The position numbers and the translations under genes were made by a program. Below, one piece after another: positions 32,752-44,085 of a DNA stretch of 64,000 nt. A model generated the notes under the pieces. The model was not told where the DNA came from, did no database searches, and saw nothing but the letters and a program-made list of their open reading frames with translations. The stretch comes from Stephania yunnanensis (taxonomy: Eukaryota; Streptophyta; Magnoliopsida; Ranunculales; Menispermaceae), in NCBI GenBank assembly GCA_039657365.1, contig CM077582.1, positions 53,083,818 through 53,147,817 of the forward strand. Direction: 5' to 3'. How positions within the stretch are numbered: position 1 is the first letter of the stretch; every line of letters starts with the position of its first letter.

Positions 32752-33220
32752 AAATTTTCTGGTCCGTCTCCTCCTTGTCTCCCAAGTCAATCGACCAAAA
32801 CGTGCCTCCACAGCCCCTCTCTCGCGCCAAATCTTCAACCGGCTTCATTGAGTTTGGTTTCAGCCTTTTCGTCGTCCCTCATCTCTCGGGCGAAAGTGGT
32901 TTCGACTCCATTAGTCGCTCTGCCGCTTACGCTGTCGTCGGTCGTGTTTTGGGGGAGTTTGGTTTCGGCTTCTTCGACCACTCATTACGGGCCGTGTTTT
33001 GGGATCGGTAAGGTAAGCTAAATTTTATCCCCAAAATTTCTAGCAGCATTGAATTGTTTGTTTTCATGAATTTCGTGTGAGTTTTTGTGAGCATTTTAGG
33101 GATTTGAAGATTGAATCGCATGAAATTGAAGGAGTTTTAAGTGTTTGATGAACAGTTCGGAGGTATTCCGGTTAGGGTCAAAATCAAGAGGTGATATTTT
33201 TGTTTAATTCGTTGAATGTT
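32752..33220. other. Unrecognised segment between captured fragments
   Basis: Moderately GC-rich up to about 33010, then AT-rich. Frames such as the one ending FGFFDHSLRAVFWDR are open but match nothing I know. It may be part of another captured gene's leader and first exon. Confidence 0.35.
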
Positions 33221-33303
33221 TTTGCTACCACTGGTGACCCCGACACCCTTAAGAGAGAGATCGTTGCTTTCTTCGCCCAAACCTCTCATGAAACCACCGA
33301 TAC
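33221..33303 (+). pseudogene. Fragment of a GH19 chitinase exon
   Basis: About 28 codons reading FATTGDPD followed by TLKREIVAFFAQTSHETT, the N-terminal part of the catalytic domain of plant GH19 chitinases; the His-Glu of SHETT includes the general acid position. These enzymes cut chitin and serve in defence. The frame runs into unrelated sequence after ETT, so only this piece is present. Confidence 0.72.
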
Positions 33304-33658
33304 ATATACATATGTACACATTAATTAATTATTAATAGACGCATGACTCAATATTTTTATACCTAAAAATCTCATTTATGGTCTATGTTATATAAGTTGT
33401 TCATAAAAAAACGTTATAACATAACATATAGTACCCATAGTAATTTTCATATGGCTAATACTTTAGTATTTTTTTTTCATATACAACTTGATCCCAGTAC
33501 TTCAATTATAATTTGTTTGGTCACTCCCAACCCTATGTTGCTCCATAGAGGTAGCTTTATATCTAATGTTATATCCCTTATCAAACAACTATTACTTTTT
33601 AGTAAATTGTTGACATATTGTAGAATTACAGCTTTGGTTTGTAGGATGTCTCTAGCTA
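33304..33658. other. No gene seen
   Basis: AT-rich. An open frame across 33385-33732 runs into the small CACTA element and is not a gene. Confidence 0.4.
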
Positions 33659-33870
33659 CACTAGAACATTTTTTATCCTTAATAGAGGTTTCACAACCCC
33701 TACTAAATAGAGTGTTATTAAATGCCATGTGAGAATGTGTTATGTTTTAATTTTTAATACATGTATTACATAGAGTTTTTTTTTAACCTCTATCAATTAG
33801 GTATTTTTTAATAACACCCCCTTTAACAAGGATTTTAAAACCTCTATTAAAGACCGAAATTGTTCTAGTG
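33659..33870. mobile_element. Small non-autonomous CACTA (212 bp)
   Basis: Starts CACTAGAACATTTTTTATCC and ends GAAATTGTTCTAGTG, with inverted ends of about 35 bp that both reach CTTTAATAGAGGTTT or close to it. TSD is CTA on both sides (33656-33658 and 33871-33873). The same terminal family as the CACTA ending at 2697. Confidence 0.85.
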
Positions 33871-33873
33871 CTA

Positions 33874-34640
33874 GATCAATGCTCATTAGTGTCATTTGTC
33901 AATCTCAATGATATCACATTAACGTTCACATTTTTTCTTTCTTTTTGATGGCTCTCTAAATGCAAGACGGAGTTGACCCCGTGGAAAGATATATATTGGA
34001 GTAAATTCATATCTATTGTTTGCCTATTCTCAACTGCTATAACTTTTATGTCAATTAGTAATCTTTCAACTTCGTGTGCTAGCTATCGTATTTTAGGTTC
34101 AAATTTTCAATTTTACATTTTAAAGCAACATTTTTTGTGTTAGATTATCAGATGGACTTTTGATTATCAATTACATGGTGGTGTGGAGGAATGTTCAAAG
34201 CCCATCAAGGATGAAAACAAGTATATTTTGTTTGGCCCTCTCCCTCTAAAAAGGTAAGTTTAATTTTGATGCTCTAAAAGCTTTTACTAGTTCAAAAGAG
34301 TAATAAGTGAAAGCAAGAATTATTGACAAAAAATAAAATTGAAAGCAAGAAAACTATACATATGTACACATTATAATGGTCCCTCTTTTAGTTACTTTGA
34401 AGTATATTTTCACTTGAAATTATTTAAGGTTTTCAATTTATTTGTACTAGCTTCTGCTGATTGTGTGTCTTCATTGTTTTTTATTGTTGTGTGGTCCTTG
34501 ATGATGTATCTAAGCCACTCACTAGAAGACCCACTTGTGAAAAGTCATCAATTGAAGATCCAAATCTAAATGTGCTTGAAACTTATGTTAATTTCCTCAG
34601 TGGTATGGTTGAAATTTTAATTATTCTTCCTTTTTTGTGT
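33874..34640. other. No gene seen; possible exon remnant
   Basis: Near 34170-34255 the plus strand reads GGVEECSKPIKDENKYILFG in one frame, which looks exon-like, but I do not recognise the family. The rest is AT-rich. Confidence 0.35.
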
Positions 34641-35260
34641 AGGCTAAGGGCTTGTCATTAACATTCTTTCTTCTAATTGTTCCCTTTTATTGATATTACG
34701 CGGGACTTATGAACAAGGTTCCTCATGTGTGTCTCTACATCTTTAACCAACCTCTTTTCAAGTATATTTGTATATTTTTTATGTTCTATTTCAATGTGTT
34801 GGGTTTCATTCAATAATTAATGTCATGAGAAGGACTTGGTCCATTTGTAATAGCCTATGTTCTTTCATTTACCTACCTTTCAATGTCTTCTATTCATGAT
34901 TTTTCATGCAGTGATAATTTTTGTGTGTGTATGCTGGCCTAGGGCTTGTCATTAACATTCTTTCTTCTAATTGCTCCTTTTTATTGATGTTATGTAGGAC
35001 TTATGAACAAGGCTCCTTAGGTGTGTCTCTATTTCTCTGACCAATCTCTTCTCAACTTGTACATTTGTATATTTTTTTTCTATTATTGTGTGCATAATGT
35101 TGCTCCCCGAGTTAGTCACTTTAGTTATCTTTGACAACGCCTATCTGACCTCCATATCACTTCACCAAATTTGTGGTACAAACATGTTAGAATTATTTTT
35201 CTTGGATTTGTTAAAAATATTTTTATATTCTATTTCAATGTGTTGGGTTTCATTATGCTT
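34641..35260. repeat. Internal direct duplication, ~297-bp period
   Basis: AGGGCTTGTCATTAACATTC and the following ~140 bp occur at about 34647 and 34944. CTATTTCAATGTGTTGGGTT recurs near 34785 and 35228. The copies are diverged, so the duplication is old. Confidence 0.8.
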
Positions 35261-35497
35261 AAATGTCTTACTCATTAGACCAGGATTTGAGCATTACATT
35301 CCTTTTTTTTTCTTGGATTTGTTAAAAATAGAGGGTATGTGAATGGTTTTTTTTTATTTGTGCTCAGAATTTTGAAGTTTTTTCTTTGGTTTTGGATGAG
35401 CAATGTCTTATGTACATCATGGGTCTTTATCTCTATTTCTAATTCTACAATTATATATATGTTTTGTTGGTGACAGATGTTTGGTCTTGTATTATAA

Positions 35498-37544
35498 TGT
35501 AACGGCCCGTTTTAACCAATCCCGATTAACTGATAAATTACGGGTTAGTATCATAAGCTCAGACCCACGTGGACGTCATAGAAAAGCCCATGACATGCCT
35601 GAAAAGGGAAATATGTTATTTTTGTGTGGCGAGTGTTTAATTATTTTATGATTATTTAATAGTTGCGCGAGTAAATTGAGAATTTCGCTTGGTCGCATTG
35701 TGCGCGTGTAGTGACGAGAGTATGTGACGTCGCGGAGTGCGCGTAATATGGGTGTACGGGGTAGTATGGGATTGAGTTTTCATATCATCCCATCACATCA
35801 CATCATACCATCCCTCATCATTATTTCTCTTTTCGCCAATTTTTTTAAAAAATTAAAACGTATGTGAGAGACAACAAGGAGAGAGAAGGGAAGTAAGAGG
35901 AGAAAGAGATAGAGAATGAGAGAGAGAGAGGGGGAGAACACCAGAGAGTGAGGGAGGAGACGGCTGTGAGAGAGAGAGGGGGGAGAGCACCAGAGAGTGA
36001 GGAGGAGGCAGTTTGTCGGTGCGGGCGAGAGATGGACGACGACAAGAGAGAGCGGCGACGCACGCGGACTGTCCAGCGGCGAGGGAGAGGGAGATCGCAT
36101 AGATGGGGAGAGAGAGAGCAATGGCGGCGGCAAAAGATCGAAGCGCTGGTGGCGCGACAGCGACGCCGGCGTGGCACGACAATGACGCGACAGCGGTGGT
36201 GGTGAGGCGGTGGCGCATTGTCGGTACTATCGACCTCCGGTATGATTCGAAAAGCGTGCCAAGTATTAAACTTTTTGGAATAAATGTTTTACGAATTTTG
36301 GTCTCACACTATAAATTTATTTAATGAGACTCAAAAATAACAAAAATGGTATAATTGGATACCAGGAACTTAGGGGACTGTAGTTGGGTATCGGGCACGT
36401 ATCTCGAAGCGTGAGCGAGACATTTTGGAGAGATATTTTTGATTGTTTGAAGTAAGTAAACCCACAAGAAAATCAGCTTAGAATTTACTTATTTTCATTT
36501 TAAATTATTTGTTAAAGATTACTTTTCGCCAGTTCAGTTTTCATGTTCATTATATTCTCGCGTATGTTTGTGTATGGTCGAAGGGACGGTGTGGCCCCTT
36601 TCCGGCTCTCTCGTTTATGATGATCTGATTGTTGCTACAGTGTTGGTCATACCTTAGACTACGCATGAGATTTCTCTCAGCGAGTCGATGATCTTGAGAG
36701 CGAGTTGACGTGAGGCCCACCTTCGTCACAGATTTCCTCTCCTTTGAGGCGTTGGGCGGAAGTCTACCTTCCGACCAACAGAGTTCCTCGTTTTGTGTGT
36801 GAAGAGGGGGTGTGGATTTTCTCCCCTCCAGGGCCTTCTCGATTTAGTATTTAGTCCCAGGGCTCGACAGATATACACCACACTCGCGTTCCATATTCTT
36901 GATTATCTCACGACTTATATTCATGTTTTACATTCCTATTCATTTACTTTATATGTATGAATTGTAGCCGTTTTCTTGGATTTCTTGTGAATACTAACTG
37001 AATTTCTCTGGGATTTACTTACCTGGAATTTGTCATTGTTTGTTGGTGGCAAGTTGCAGATCCAACGACGAGCTGGGGGAAGGTGGTGATTAACGACTAC
37101 CTCAGATTTGGAGCGCCTCCACTAGCTTAGTCGTAGGTGATTGTATTTACGAATACATACTTCTGGGATTATTTTGGGAGACTTTTTACCCGATACATGT
37201 ATATTGACGCCCATTATATATTTTTGTCGCCTTAACTGATATACGTGGTATCTTTTCGTTAATTAATGCACAACTTGTTAACATTAATTATATGCATGTT
37301 ATTAAGACTTCCGCTACTAAAATAACTTAAACAAATCGAAACAAATGAATTAAGTTATAAAAATTTATAACTTAGTATATTTTGCTAAAATAATTATTTA
37401 AATATCAAAATTTACTAAGTTGAAGTATTAGATGGTAAGTTCGCGGGCCGTCACAGACAGGTGTGCAGGTGACGTGGCATGGCTTGGTGACGTGTCCGGC
37501 GACGTGGCGGTGCCTCGTTTGCCTCGGAATTAGGGGTCGTCATA
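35498..37544 (+). repeat. 5' LTR of gypsy B
   Basis: 2047 bp, starting TGTAACGGCCCG. The end reads GGTCGTCATA where the 3' copy has GGCCGTCACA. Holds a purine-rich block (35870-36120) with a local doubling of a 'gagcaccagagagtgagg' word. Confidence 0.9.
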
Positions 37545-37546
37545 GT

Positions 37547-37644
37547 TGGTATTAGAGCTTAGGTTCAGGTGAACCTAGGGGGAAGTTTTGAGAATCTCAT
37601 GGCTTAAGACATTGTGATACCAACGTCCCAGTTGGTATTAGAGC
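37547..37644 (+). repeat. Duplicated primer-binding site with inverted copy in gypsy B
   Basis: TGGTATTAGAGC occurs at 37547-37558 and 37633-37644. The second copy is preceded by GATACCAAC (37616-37624), a 6-nt loop and GTTGGTATT (37631-37639), making a hairpin. The loop region (CGTCCCA) resembles the LTR end (CGTCATA). The flank GGTTC-4 nt-GAACC after each copy is also duplicated. Confidence 0.8.
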
Positions 37645-37863
37645 CTAGGTTCAAGCGAACCTAGGGGAAAAGTTTAATGAAACCGAATAAAACTTTACAA
37701 AAAACATTAGATGTGGAAACCCGAAGATCCTAAATTAGAACTTTGGTTTGGAAGTAAAGTGAGTGGTAGTACTAGGATTTATATGTGTATGTGTTGATTG
37801 TAATATTATGCACACGTATTATGTTGCTGATTTGCGGCACGTTTACGATTTGCAAATTCGACA

Positions 37864-38560
37864 TGGATGGACAGCCAATTCTTCATGCGGATGATGGAGG
37901 CCAGACAAGCGGCCCGATACGTGCCGATTTGGATCAGACCTTACGCCATACGGTCGCACTCCATAGTTTACAGCTCGAGAGATTCTTCGATTGCTTCGAG
38001 TGCAGGCAGCGGCATTACCGGCCCCTGCCACACTCGCCGCCATAACTAGTGTAGAGCCGACAGTTGTCGCATCCAACTATTTCGGCGACCTCGCTCACGA
38101 CCACTACTACCGAGATACTGCCAGCAGTCACTACACAATTGACTACGCTGATCGGGGCACCGACGCTTATTCCACCCTTGAAGATCACATTCGAGACCTT
38201 CTTATCAGCTGATATGAAGTTCATCAAGGAGTTCGTTCATGTTCAGTCAGGGTACTATCATAGAGGCAGATACCCAGAGGTGGCTGGGAAGTGGATATGT
38301 TCACACGAGAAACGTCACGGACTTTTGAGGATTCACAACAACATGCGAGATAGGATTTTCAGATTCATGCTCAAGGGAGATGCTGCAGTATGGTAAATCG
38401 CCCACACAGCCCCCACAGAGAGCCGAGTACTTGGGCAAAGTTTGAGAAATTCTTCTATGATCTTTATATCCCGATCGAGGTTCAGCTGAGACTGAGAGAT
38501 AAGTTCTTGACGCTGAGGCATGATGGCCGGACGATGGCGTAAAAAATGGAGAGATTCACA
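37864..38560 (+). pseudogene. Gypsy B gag remnant
   Basis: The clearest part (38197-38396) reads FIKEFVHVQSGYYHRGRYPE, then VAGKWICSHEKRH and ending GDAAVW, aligned to FMKFQPGYFYGGGDPEAEGK in element A. The sequence upstream is open in two frames, neither complete. After 38560 the reading jumps to RT, so the rest of gag and all of protease are gone. Confidence 0.75.
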
Positions 38561-38605
38561 CACCTGCTTACCTTGTGATGGACGTAGCTGGAACCGAGCG
38601 ACTTC

Positions 38606-39110
38606 GGGTCCATGATTTTATTCGAGGACTCTAACTATAGATTGAGGGAGCGCAGATTGTACGCTAAGTCCAGTAAGTGCGATTTTTGGCATTCGGAGGT
38701 GAAGCCATTGAGACACGTGATCGGAGACAAACGTACTTCAGTGGACCCGAGTAAGATTCACGTTTTCATCGACTGGCCTACAACAGAGTGCGCGACAAAC
38801 ATCAGAAACTATTAGGATTTGCAGGATATCATCAACATTTTGTACAGGACTTCTCCAAAATAGCAGTGTCGATGACTAGATTGATCAAGAAGGATGTGAT
38901 CTCCCATTGGTCCAGTGAATGTGAAGCTGCCTTCACTGAGTCGAAGAAGTTGACTTCTGCACCGTTGTTGATGTTGCCCGAGCCGACCAACGACTTGACT
39001 ATTCTTACGATGCTTGTGACACCGGATTAAGATGCGTATTGATGTAGGGAGACAAGTAATAGCTTAGTTATCGCGTCAGTTAGGGACTCATGAGAGGAGT
39101 TGTCCAATGC
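38606..39110 (+). pseudogene. Gypsy B RT/RNase H fragment
   Basis: RT C-terminal connection: RERRLYAKSSKCDFWHSEVK, then DWPTTECATNIRNY. After a frameshift near 38800 comes GFAGYHQHFVQDFSKIA and the start of RNase H (SAPLLMLPEP). The catalytic RT motif and the central RNase H are deleted: the text goes from the first RNase H strand to MHNLELAAA near 39107. Confidence 0.78.
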
Positions 39111-40060
39111 ACAACCTGGAGCTCGCAGCAGCTATGAGTTTGTCAGAGGTTCCAGATACCGCAGAGGCACATATTTGTGGGCAGATGCGAGGACCGACAG
39201 TATCTATTCCAGGCGTCTTGGAATGTCGGAGAGCTGATGTGATGTATCAGAGGTTCTGGGACATGACACAGAGTCTATGTTACCCAGATTGGCGCGAGTA
39301 TGTTGATGAGTGGTTGATACACCCAGGTAGATTGTGGGTTCCAGCGGTGGCAGAGTTATACGATGGTATTCTTCAGGAGGCTCACAACTCCAAGTACACA
39401 GTGCATCCCGGCATGACCAAGATGTACCATGATATGCGACGGTTATTTTGGTGGTCAAGGATGGAGGCAGATGTTCGCCAGTATGTGAGGAGTTGTGAGG
39501 TGTGTCAGCAGGTTAAGGATGAGCACAGGAAGCCTGGAGGACTATCGCAATCACTGCCTATCTCACAGTGGAAATGAGAACACATCATTACAGACTTCAT
39601 CAGTGAGTTACCGACGACTTTGCGCAAGCATGATGCCATTTGGGTAATCGCTGATCGACTGACGGAATCAGTGCATTTTATCCCAATCTCCATGAAATAT
39701 AGTTTTCGACAGCTGAGCACGCTCTTCAAGCAGGAAATCATCAGACTGCATGGAGTTCCAGTATCTATCGTGTCGGACAAAGACAGTCAACTTACTTTCC
39801 AACTTTGGCAGGCCATGCATGAACAATATGGTACCAAATTGTGGTTCGACGCGACTTTTCACCCGCAAACTGACGGATAGTTTGAGATACTTATTCAAAT
39901 CCTTGAGGACATGCTCAAACCTGTGTGCTACAGTTTGGAAAATCATAGGATGAGCATTGCCACTTTGTGAGTTTGCCTACAGTAATACCTATCAGGCTAG
40001 TATTGAGATGCCACCTTTCGAGGCGCTATACGGGAAACCATGCAGATCACACAGAGAGAA
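39111..40060 (+). pseudogene. Gypsy B integrase remnant
   Basis: The frame 39107-39577 carries the HHCC domain (EAHNSKYTVHPGMTKMYHD, then CEVCQQVKDEHRKPGG). After a TGA the core follows (HDAIWVIADRLTESVHFIPI, VSIVSDKDSQ, HPQTDG). At HPQTDG a TAG stands at the Gln before the catalytic Glu region. The sequence ends near ALYGKP (about 40045) with no chromodomain. Confidence 0.8.
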
Positions 40061-40296
40061 TTATGCTTATTCGTCAAGAGGTTACAGGCCGTTCAGGACA
40101 GACAAAAGAAGCGTGTGACGTAATACCACGATGGAGTGAATAAAGTGGATGATTTGATCTACTTTTAGGTTTCTCCCTTGAAGGGCCTAATTACGGAGAG
40201 AGAGTCTACCATGCGAATGCGATACTCCACTTGTTCCAAAGTAGAGATTGAGTTAAATTTGAATTTCAGGACGAAATTTCTTTTAGTTGGGAAGAT

Positions 40297-42550
40297 TGTA
40301 ACGACCCATTTTAACCAATCCCGATTAACTGATAAATTACGGGTTAGTATCATAAGCTCAGACCCACGTGGACATCGTGAAAAAGTCTATGACACGCCTG
40401 ATCAGGGAAATATGTTATTTTTGTGTGGCGAGTGCTTAATTATTTTATGATTATTTAATAGTTCGCGCCGAGTTAATTGAGAATTTCGCTTGGTCGCATT
40501 GTGCGCGTGTAGTGACAAGAGTATGCGACGTCGCGGAGTGCGCATAACGCGGGTGTACGAGGTAGTATGGGATTGAGTTGTCACATCATCCCATCACATC
40601 TTATCATACCATCCATCATCATTATTTCTCTTATCTCCAAATTTAAGAAAAAACTGAAGCGCAAGAGAGAGACAGCAAGGAGAGAGAAGGGAAGAAAGAA
40701 GTGAGAGAGAAAGAGAACAAGAAAGAGAGAGAGGGGGGAGAGCACTAGAGAGTGAGGGAGGAGACAGCTACCGGTGCGGCGGCGAGGAGATGGATGGCGG
40801 TAAGAGAGGGCGGCGGCACGCGGACGGTCCAGCGACGGCACGTGGATGGACCAACGGACAAGGTAGCTCGGCTAGGCAACGGCTCGCGGACGTGAGGAGC
40901 GGCAGGGCGCGAAGGTGAACAACGGCTCCACAAGCAAGCGGCGCGCGCCAGCGTCTTTGCGCGCATGACGATGCGTGCTGGCATGGCGCCAGCCGGCCAA
41001 AGCGGTTGGCAGCAGCGGCGAGGGAGAGGGAGATCGCAAAGATGGGGAGAGAGAGAGCAGTGGCGGTGGCAGAAGATCGAAACGCGGTTGGCGCAACAGT
41101 GACGCCGGCGTGGCACGGGACCGCGACGGCAGCGACGCGGCAATGGTGGTGGCGAGGCGGTGGCTGCGCCAGCGGCGGTGGCGCTGCCGCGATGCGATGG
41201 CGCGTTGTCGGTACTATCGACCTCCAGTATGATTAGAAAAGCGTGCCAAGTATTAAACATTTTGGAATGAAAACTTTACAAATTTTGGTCTCTCACTATA
41301 AATTTATTTAATGAGACTCAAAAATAACAAAAGCGGTATAATTGGATACTAGGAACTTAGGGGACTATAGTATGGTATCAGGCACGTATCTCGAGGCGTG
41401 AACGAGACATTTTGGAGATATATTTGCGATTGTTTGAGGTAAGTAAACCCACTAGAAAGTCAGCATAGAATTTACTTATTTTCATTGTAAATTATTTGTT
41501 AAACATTACTTTTCGCCAGTTCAGTTTTCATGTTCATTCTATTCCCGCGTGTGTCTGTGTATGGTCGAAGGGACGGTGTGACCCCATTTCGGCTCTCTCG
41601 TCGATGATGATCTGATTGTTGCTACGGTGCTAGTCATACCCTAGACTACGCGTGAGATTTCTCTCAGCGAGTAGATGATCTCGAGAGCGAGTTAATGCGA
41701 GGCCCACCTCCGTCACAGATTTCCTCTCCTTTGAGGTGTTGGGCGGAAGTCTACCTTCTGACCAATAGGGTTCCTCATTTCGACCGTAAAGAGGGGGTGT
41801 GGATTTAATCACCTCTAGGGCCTTCTCGGTTTAGTATTTAGTCCAAGGGCTCGACAGATATACACCTTACTCGTGTTCCATATTCTTGATTATCTCACGA
41901 CTTATATTCATGCTTTACATTCTTATTCATTTACTTTATATGTATTAATTGTAGCTGTTTTCTTGGATTTCTTGTGAATACTAACTGAATTTCTCTGGGA
42001 TTTACTCACCTGGAACTTGTCATTGTTTGTTGGTGGCAAGTCGCAGATCCTACGACGAGCCAGGGGAAGGTGGTGATTGGCGACTACCTCTGATTTGGAG
42101 CGCCTCCACTAGCTTACTCGTAGGTGATTGTATTTACGTATACGTACTTCTGGGATTATTTTGGGACACTTTTCACCCGATACATGTATATTGATGCCTA
42201 TTATACATTTTTGTCGCCTTAACTGACATGAAATTTTTTTGCTGGGTTTCCACCCCATAGGTTGTTAATTAATGCATAACTTGTTTACATTAATTATATG
42301 CTTGTTATTAAGACTTCCGCTACTAAAATAACTTAAATAAATCAAAACAAATGAATTAAGTTATAAAACTTTATAACTTAGTATATTTTGCTAAAATAAT
42401 CATTTAAATATCAAAATTTACTAAGTTGGAGTATTATATGGTAAGTTCGCGGGCCGTCACAGACAGGTGTGCGGGTGACGTGGCATGGCTTGGTGATGTG
42501 TTCAGCGATGTGGCGGTGCTCGGTTTGCCTCGGAATTTGGGGCCGTCACA
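40297..42550 (+). repeat. 3' LTR of gypsy B
   Basis: 2254 bp. Collinear with the 5' LTR except for about 175 bp of extra GC-rich sequence (about 40832-41005) and several small changes. Ends GGCCGTCACA followed by TSD TATAA. Confidence 0.9.
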
Positions 42551-42555
42551 TATAA

Positions 42556-43027
42556 TTACTCTTAGTAAATTATTCGGCTGCATTGCGCCATGCTACCACT
42601 TATTCAATACTTCTATTATCCTATAATTTCTAGCTTGATTAGCTACCCGATGAAATGGCGGACTGCGAACCTAATATATCCTGAGATGATTTGTCTTTTA
42701 TATAGTATGTCATTAGCTTAGCAATTTCTTAAAGTCAATGTTTGCTGATTTTTTTATTGATTTTAGTCTTGTATCGAGATAGTGTGCTCTCTTGCTACTT
42801 GCTAATATATGAATTTTGCAGGCCGCGGAGGGTGAAAAGGGCGATGCAGATTGAATTTGGGCAATCGATTTTAGTCTTGTATCGATATAGTAACTCGCAC
42901 CATTAAGTTGAAACCTAATTTATCTATATGATGTGAATTGAATTTGGGAATTCATTAGTCAAATTCATATATGTTACCCTTAATCCAAACAATAGCTTTC
43001 AGCCTTATTGTTGTTATAAAATAAAAT
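42556..43027. other. Continuation of the region split by gypsy B; no gene seen
   Basis: GATTTTAGTCTTGTATCGA occurs twice (near 42760 and 42868), a local duplication. The word TGCATTGCGCCATGCTACC (near 42581) resembles TGCAATGCGCCATGTTACC inside the CACTA at 50861 (near 54242), which hints at shared captured DNA. Confidence 0.45.
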
Positions 43028-43772
43028 GACTCGGGTTGTCCGCCTCGCGATACGTACATGACGTTTGCATGAGGTTCATGGTCTGTTGTGGATATGCATG
43101 GCTCGCCCACCTCGACATACGTGCATGGCGTTTCCATGTGTTGTCAACCAGGAGATACGTGTGTGACGTTGACATTGGTTTTACCACATCGAGACACGTG
43201 CGTGACGTTTACATGAGTTGCACGAGGTTGCATGGGTCGACCACCGCGACATACGTGCCTGACATTTGCATGAAATCTTCACCTCAGCATACATGGGTGA
43301 CATTTGCATGGGTCGTCCGCGTCGATATGCGTGCGCGTTGTCTACCTCGAGATACGCGAGTAGCGCGGGTCATCCATCTCCATATGCACGTGTCGTTCAT
43401 GGGGAAAAATATTTGTATTGATAGCTCATTTTCAAAAAGAGTCATTCATATAGTGTATAATTTTGTATAGATAGCTTCTTTTGAAAATGAGCTATCTATA
43501 TTATTGCCTTCCACCTCACTGTCCACGTAGGACGACCTTACACAGATAGCGCCTTTTGAAAAGACGCTATCTGTGTAAGGTCGTCCTACGTGGCCCGAAC
43601 ACATGGATATCACATTTTCAAAAGGCGTTATCCATGTGTCCACATCAGCAAACGATGCACCCACCTTGATAACGCCTTTTGGATGGGCGATATTGCCTAT
43701 TTTTGAAAAAAAAATACACAACCTCATTTTCCTCATTTAAACTAAAAACATTAGTACTTTTATAATTTTTTC
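43028..43772. mobile_element. Inverted relic of the MULE end
   Basis: Reading right to left it has the order of the left end of the big MULE: terminal repeat (AGTACTTTTATAATTTTTTC ending 43772), hairpins with TTTTGAAAA cores (43466-43639), then the ~45-bp tandem repeats (43028-43400). The rest of the element is missing, and its other border was not found. A candidate 9-bp TSD partner for GTGTTTGTA (43773-43781) was not seen. Confidence 0.78.
43466..43639. repeat. Hairpin array in the MULE relic, including a 71-bp palindrome
   Basis: Three hairpins: 43466-43500 (TATAGATAGCT arms), 43523-43593 (29-bp perfect arms from CCACGTAGG to GATAGCG) and 43599-43639 (ACACATGGATA arms). All have TTTTGAAAA or TTTTCAAAA at the centre, and the arms are unrelated to one another. 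Confidence 0.9.
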
Positions 43773-43947
43773 GTGTTTGTATCTTTTAGCTCAAATTTTG
43801 ATCTATTGTTGTGGTTTTTTAGATCATTTGCAATTAATTTAATTGTTTTGAACCTTTCGGTTTTAAGTTAGGGTTGAAATCTCTAATCGGTGAAGATTGA
43901 TTGGATTAATATGAGTTTCAATCGATCAAGATGGTGGTGTTTAACAC
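43773..43947. other. Short flank, no gene seen
   Basis: AT-rich DNA between the MULE relic and old LTR E. Confidence 0.4.
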
Positions 43948-44085
43948 TTTGAAGGCCCCAACCTTCGAGACAAACCAAGTACGTCACGTTGCTAGACACG
44001 TCACCAAGCATGTCACATCACCATATACTTATCCTTGACGGCCAGCGACGTTAACCTTCGTTTGAATCTTATTCGCATTAAATTA

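Larger units (their letters stand above)
31741..35492 (+). mobile_element. CACTA-bounded region with captured gene fragments; right end not found
   Basis: Starts CACTACAAGAATAAGATGG, almost the same terminus as the CACTA at 50861. Subterminal words such as GTTGCTAAAT, TTTGCTACAAAATCAGCAAC and TCTGTCGCTAATCTGTAGCA follow. Fragments of a GATL glycosyltransferase and a GH19 chitinase lie inside. Gypsy B (35498-42550) interrupts it with a TATAA TSD, so the sequence continues at 42556. The right CACTA terminus was not recognised, so the extent is uncertain. Confidence 0.6.
35498..42550 (+). mobile_element. Ty3/gypsy chromovirus element B, plus strand, internally deleted
   Basis: Flanked by TATAA (35493-35497 and 42551-42555). 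5' LTR 35498-37544, PBS 37547-37558, internal region with gag and pol remnants, polypurine tract 40287-40296, 3' LTR 40297-42550. The internal region is only about 2.75 kb: protease, most of RT, the middle of RNase H and the chromodomain are missing. Such a copy could only have moved with help from others, or was deleted after insertion. Confidence 0.9.

Noticed and set aside
35798..36324. Cluster of open frames of 60-120 codons
   Set aside because: They come from GA-rich and GC-rich low complexity within the 5' LTR of gypsy B, and the equivalent frames differ in the 3' LTR.
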